Part shown: positions 29,724 through 33,069 of the stretch, one piece after another
Layout: every line of letters begins with the position of its first letter
How positions within the stretch are numbered: position 1 is the stretch's first letter
DNA from: Clostridiales bacterium UBA1316
GTDB lineage: Bacteria; Bacillota; Clostridia; Oscillospirales; Oscillospiraceae
Reading direction: 5' to 3'
Assembly (NCBI GenBank): GCA_002307055.1
Contig: DBTM01000080.1
Span: 45,211-78,279, forward strand
Length of the DNA stretch: 33,069 nt
Position numbers and translations under genes: made by a program
The notes under the pieces: model-generated
Database searches by the model: none
What the model was told of the DNA's origin: nothing
What the model saw: the letters and a program-made list of their open reading frames with translations, nothing else

Positions 29724-31289
29724 ATGGAAAAAGATGAAAAAATCGCAGAATTAGAAGCAGAAATTGCGAGGCTGCAGCAACAAGTAAACTGGCTCACCGA
29801 ACAGATACGCCTCGCGGCTGCGCGGCGCTTCGGTCCGTCGAGCGAGCATACTCAGCTGCAGGAACAACTCGGTATGTTTAACGAAGCCGAGTCTGTTGCT
29901 GATCCCGAGGTGCCCGAGACCACGCCAGTCGCGGCGCATATGCGCAAGAAGAGCGGCAAGCGTGACAAACTGTGGGAGGGCATCCCGGTCGAGCAGATCG
30001 TTCACGATTTGCCGGAGGCTGAACGCATATGCCCTGACTGCGGCGGCGCTCTTCACGCCTGCGGGCATGAGGTTCTGCGCTCAGAGCTCGAAATGATACC
30101 GGCGAAAGTACGCAAGCTCGAACACGTTCAGACGGTATATTCTTGCCGCCGCTGTGAAGCGGACGCTGGGGATACTGCTGTTCCGATGGTCAAGGCGCAC
30201 GTTCCCGCGCCTGTGATCGCAGGCAGCGGAATAGCAAGTCCCAGCCTAGTGTCATACATTATCTGCAACAAATACGCGCTGGCACTGCCGCTATACAGGC
30301 AGGAGCAGGAATTCAAACGACTGGGCGTTATGCTCTCTCGGCAGACAATGGCAAACTGGATTATCTATGCATCGAACAAATGGCTGAAGCCGATTTACGA
30401 TATCCTGCATGAGGAAATGCTGCGAAACGATATTTTGCATGCAGACGAAACGACAGTGCAGGTCATCAAAGAGGACGGACGTCGGGCGTCGCAGAAATCG
30501 TATATGTGGATGTACCACACGCCGAAGAACTGCGACAGATCAATTGCGATTTTTGAGTACCAGCCGACGCGCCAGGGTGAACACCCAACCGAGTTCCTAA
30601 GTGATTTCAAAGGTTATTTGCACGTAGATGGGTATGCAGGGTACAAGCACCTGGAGAAAAACGGCGTGACGATCGTTGAATGCTGGGCTCACGCGCGTCG
30701 GAAATTCGAGGATGTGATTAAGTCCTTGAAACAAGACGCCAAGGCGGACTCGCCGGCGAATATCGGAATCGATTACTGCGACAAACTGTTTGCCCTTGAG
30801 CGAAAATATGACGAACAGGACCTAAGCCATGACGAGCGGAAGCTGCAGCGCGAAAAATGTTCGCGCCCAATTTCCGACGCGTTTTTCGCATGGGCGGAGA
30901 CCGGCGTGCGGGAGTTTATCCCGAAATCCCTCATGGGCATCGCCGTCCGATACGCGGTGAATCAGCGGCATTGGCTTGAAAACTATATGCTTGACGGGCG
31001 ACTTGAGATGTCAAACAACCGTGCCGAGCGAAGCATACGACCGTTCACTGTCGGGCGCAAGAACTGGTTGTTTTCGTTTACGCCCCGCGGTGCGAATGCG
31101 AGCGCTGTTTTGTACTCGATAATCGAGACAGCGTACGCAAACGGACTCATACCGTTTGTGTATTTGAAGTACCTTTTTGAAACGCTTCCCAACATAGATA
31201 AGGAACATTTCGCCGAGTTCTTACCCTGGTCGGATTCGGTGCGTAATCTGTGTGCCTTGCCTCCGCCCGTTTCGTCCGCTACAGTTTGA
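29724..31289 (+). CDS. tnpC: IS66 family transposase (TnpC)
   Basis: 521 residues from the ATG at 29724. An N-terminal coiled coil (EKIAELEAEIARLQQQVNWL) is followed by the IS66 zinc-finger segment (CPDCGGALHACG, about residue 105) and the IS66 DDE transposase domain. The latter shows ILHADETTV (first catalytic Asp, near 239), HVDGYAGYKHL and VECWAHARRKFED (second Asp region), and SNNRAERSIRPFTVGRKNWLFS (catalytic Glu near 433). Full length and without frameshift. The stop codon lies inside the right inverted repeat. Only TAGG precedes the ATG, a weak ribosome site. Confidence 0.96.
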   Translation: MEKDEKIAELEAEIARLQQQVNWLTEQIRLAAARRFGPSSEHTQLQEQLGMFNEAESVADPEVPETTPVAAHMRKKSGKRDKLWEGIPVEQIVHDLPEAERICPDCGGALHACGHEVLRSELEMIPAKVRKLEHVQTVYSCRRCEADAGDTAVPMVKAHVPAPVIAGSGIASPSLVSYIICNKYALALPLYRQEQEFKRLGVMLSRQTMANWIIYASNKWLKPIYDILHEEMLRNDILHADETTVQVIKEDGRRASQKSYMWMYHTPKNCDRSIAIFEYQPTRQGEHPTEFLSDFKGYLHVDGYAGYKHLEKNGVTIVECWAHARRKFEDVIKSLKQDAKADSPANIGIDYCDKLFALERKYDEQDLSHDERKLQREKCSRPISDAFFAWAETGVREFIPKSLMGIAVRYAVNQRHWLENYMLDGRLEMSNNRAERSIRPFTVGRKNWLFSFTPRGANASAVLYSIIETAYANGLIPFVYLKYLFETLPNIDKEHFAEFLPWSDSVRNLCALPPPVSSATV

Positions 31290-31296
31290 CGGTTAC

Positions 31297-31304
31297 CATT
31301 ACTC
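31297..31304. repeat. 8-bp target site duplication, right copy
   Basis: CATTACTC, identical to 28831-28838, directly outside the right end of the IS66 element. Confidence 0.95.
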
Positions 31305-31587
31305 AGCAGCTCCTTGCCGGGGCCGGAGAGGGTGATGCGGCCGGTTTCCATGACGTAGCCGAGGTCGGCGATTTGGAGGGCCATGTTGGCGTTTTGCTCG
31401 ATGAGGAGGATGGTGAGGCCTTGCTTGTGGATTTCGCGGATGATGTCGAAGATACCGCGGACGACGATGGGGGCAAGACCCAGGGACGGCTCATCCATCA
31501 TCATGAGCTTCGGGCGGGACGTGAGTGCCCGTCCGACAGCGAGCATCTGCTGCTCCCCGCCGGACAATGTGCCGCTCAAGTATCAGT
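31297..31587 (-). pseudogene. livF: livF remnant, middle part (no N-terminus)
   Basis: About 95 codons of a branched-chain amino-acid ABC transporter ATPase. The signature TLSGGEQQMLAVGRAL, Walker B LMMMDEPSLGLAP, the IEQNANMAL H-loop region equivalent and ADLGYVMETGRITLSGPGKE are intact. The Walker A half is missing: just upstream the frame meets a stop (TGA), and the DNA changes to an RHS gene tip. The C-terminal codons lie beyond the IS66 element at 28799-28838. The gene therefore has two separate lesions, loss of the 5' half and a later IS insertion, and cannot be functional. Confidence 0.92.
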
Positions 31588-31612
31588 GCGCTAAGGTATT
31601 GTCAACAGCAAA

Positions 31613-32557
31613 TTGAATCGCTATAATGTATTCAACCAATTAGTGGAAACCACCCTCACCTACGCCTACGACCCCTCCGGCCTGCGCGTATCCAAAACCG
31701 TCAACGGCACAGCGACCAGCTACATCCTCGACGGCGCCAACGTCGCCCTCGAGACCACCGGCGCCTCCGTCTCCAAATACATCCGCGGCGTCAACCTCAT
31801 CTGCGCCGCCGCCCCCGCCGCAACCAATTATTACCTTTACAACGCCCACGGCGACGTCACGCAGCTTGCCAACGCCTCCGGTACAGTCACAAAGAACTAT
31901 GACTACGACGCATTTGGCAACGAACAGAACCCCGACACAAGCGACACCAACCCCTTCAGATACTGTGGGGAGTATTATGATTTAAGCAGTGGTACCTACT
32001 ACCTCAGGGCGAGGTATTACGATCCGACGATAGGCCGCTTCCTGTCAGAAGATACCCACTGGAACACAGAAAACATGATTTACGGCGATAAACCTTTAAA
32101 GATCAATGAAGAAAAAGGTGCTCCATTAAAGATTAACGAACCTAACGATGCGGTTTCAGAAGATAAATTTGAAGAAACTGATGATTCAAATAATCATGAC
32201 TCGCTCGGGTTGAATACATATACATTTGTGCCGGATACCGCCGCGATCAAGCAAAGCGGAAATCTGTATGCGTATTGCTTAAGTAATCCAGCCAATGGTG
32301 TCGATCCTTCAGGGCATGTTTTCATAATATGTGGAGATGGTATGAGTTTACCGCCGATAGGTCCTTCGAATGATTATGGGATATTATTAGATTCGCTTGG
32401 AAACATAAAGCAGGTAAGGTTTTATGGTTCCGGTGGAGTTCCATTATTTGATATAGATTATAGTCATGGTGGCGTTGGGCATGATTTCCCACATTCCCAC
32501 CTTTGGCCAAGGCCATCCCCTTCATATCCATTTATTTGGCATTCATTACCATATTGA
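31613..32557 (+). pseudogene. Headless RHS core with toxin tail
   Basis: About 314 codons in frame; the frame is closed upstream by TAA at 31592-31594 and no true start is present, whereas full RHS proteins exceed 1000 residues. It contains YD-type repeats (LTYAYDPSGLRVSKTVNGTA, YNAHGDVTQLANASGTVTKN) and the RHS-associated core RARYYDPTIGRFLSEDTHW, ending at the conserved VDPSG. The last 77 residues form a variable tail with SHGGVGHDFPHSHLWPRP, a His-rich patch typical of a polymorphic toxin tip, possibly a nuclease. The gene for a DUF2691-like protein follows 17 nt later as candidate immunity gene. It may be a displaced orphan tip able to recombine into a full RHS gene. Confidence 0.82.
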
Positions 32558-32574
32558 AAGGCGGGGAGAAAAGT

Positions 32575-33033
32575 ATGATTTGCATTGATATCGAAGTCAC
32601 TGGTTCATATAATAATTATCTACAAAGGATTTTTGAGGGTGTGAATCTATCTGGATATGAATGGGAGATAATAACGGATGATACGTTGTTTTCTGAAGGT
32701 GGATTAACTAAACAAGGTATATTCACAAATAAGCTCATAAGCGGGACTGAGTTTTATAAGTGTATAGCAAAAGAGCAATATCTCATGATTTTCGTTGATA
32801 TTAAAGCTTATCCTATTGGTAAAGAGCATGTTGAAATTAAAACTTTAAATGATTTCTTGAAAAGTAATTGTGAATTGGTATTTGTTTGTGTAGATTCTTG
32901 GTATATTAACATATATTGTAAAAATGAGGAAGTATTGAAAGCGATATTTAACAACTGCAAGGATGACGATTTTAAAAAAGTTGAATATCTATCTGAAGAA
33001 GAAATCGCTGAAAGAAGCCTTATAGCCTTTTAA
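32575..33033 (+). CDS. DUF2691-like protein, candidate RHS toxin immunity protein
   Basis: 152 residues from the ATG at 32575, with GGGGAGA about 6 nt upstream. The pattern MICIDIEVTGSYNNYL, YLMIFVDIKAYP, DFLKSNCELVFVCVDSWY and INIYCKN matches my recollection of the DUF2691 family. It is soluble and acidic, as immunity proteins often are. Its place right after the toxin tail, with low GC content, supports an immunity role. DUF2691 has no established function, so this is an inference from context. A longer frame starting at 32503 overlaps the RHS tail and is not favoured. Confidence 0.75.
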   Translation: MICIDIEVTGSYNNYLQRIFEGVNLSGYEWEIITDDTLFSEGGLTKQGIFTNKLISGTEFYKCIAKEQYLMIFVDIKAYPIGKEHVEIKTLNDFLKSNCELVFVCVDSWYINIYCKNEEVLKAIFNNCKDDDFKKVEYLSEEEIAERSLIAF

Positions 33034-33045
33034 ATATGATATAAG

Positions 33046-33065
33046 GGACGGTTAGCGTGAAACCA
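33046..33065 (+). repeat. Decayed repeat, copy 2
   Basis: GGACGGTTAGCGTGAAACCA, following the DUF2691-like gene by 12 nt, is related to 28712-28731 (16 of 20 identical). The window ends 4 bases later, so the full extent of the repeat is not visible. Confidence 0.5.
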
Positions 33066-33069
33066 ACGC

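Larger units (their letters stand above)
28839..31296 (+). mobile_element. Complete IS66-family insertion sequence (2458 bp)
   Basis: The left end GTAACCGTCAAA (28839-28850) and the right end TTTGACGGTTAC (31285-31296) are perfect 12-bp inverted repeats, flanked by the 8-bp duplication CATTACTC. Inside are tnpA, tnpB and tnpC in the usual IS66 order on one strand, with tnpA/tnpB overlapping by ATGA. All three frames are intact, so the element should be able to move. Its GC content is higher than the peptide cluster to its left. Confidence 0.97.

Noticed and set aside
30983..31579. A 198-codon minus-strand frame joining livF sequence to further residues
   Set aside because: Only the first 94 codons are LivF-like. 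The rest is antisense of tnpC inside the IS66 element, so the frame is an accidental read-through, not a fusion gene.
1..33069. CRISPR arrays, rRNA and tRNA genes
   Set aside because: No regularly spaced direct repeats, no rRNA-like sequence and no recognisable tRNA cloverleaf with T-loop consensus was seen; a covariance-model search could still find a tRNA missed by eye.

Overview
The window looks like chromosomal DNA from an anaerobic Firmicute of the class Clostridia, probably Oscillospiraceae-like. This is an inference from strong AGGAGG-type ribosome sites, SLH and lipobox proteins, DegV, an xpt/BMP purine-salvage set and small clostridial-type ORFs. No rRNA, tRNA or CRISPR array was seen. 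The backbone is moderately GC-rich. The block from about 21.2 to 28.7 kb is clearly AT-rich and reads as acquired DNA.

Layout. 1-4.4 kb (mostly minus): purine uptake and salvage, namely a xanthine phosphoribosyltransferase, a BMP-family lipoprotein and the start of its ABC ATPase, with an oppositely oriented alpha/beta hydrolase placed between the last two. 4.5-7.2 kb: a small ORF, a secreted SLH protein and a lipoprotein. 7.2-11.4 kb (minus): MATE exporter, polysaccharide deacetylase, coiled-coil membrane protein, WYL regulator and two tiny genes. 11.5-13.1 kb: an AbiEi/AbiEii type IV toxin-antitoxin pair whose promoter is straddled by two matched inverted repeats. 13.1-16.1 kb: an attenuator-like leader followed by three GNAT acetyltransferases and a methyltransferase. 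16.2-21.0 kb (minus): a degenerate EAL-HDOD protein, a 35-residue Cys-rich membrane peptide (plus strand), and an operon of PlsC-like acyltransferase, DegV, CoA-type Nudix hydrolase and a zincin-like protein.

The main find is a six-gene peptide (RiPP) cluster at 21.7-28.5 kb, preceded by a long structured leader. It encodes a radical SAM/SPASM maturase, an acyl-carrier-like protein, a 70-residue precursor with a Gly-Gly site and three cysteines, a subtilisin-like protease fused to a P-loop domain, an ABC exporter without its own peptidase domain, and a protein with a possible C39/BtrH-type fold. It resembles the clostridial CcpM/CLI_3235 peptide-maturation systems. The protease-P-loop fusion, and the pairing of a carrier protein with a possible acyltransferase or protease, are the unusual parts.

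28.7-33.07 kb is a rearranged zone. A complete IS66-family element of 2458 bp, with 12-bp inverted ends and a perfect 8-bp target duplication, sits inside the 3' part of a livF remnant. The 5' side of that remnant abuts a headless RHS toxin tip, followed by a DUF2691-like candidate immunity gene and a degenerate copy of a repeat also found at 28.7 kb.
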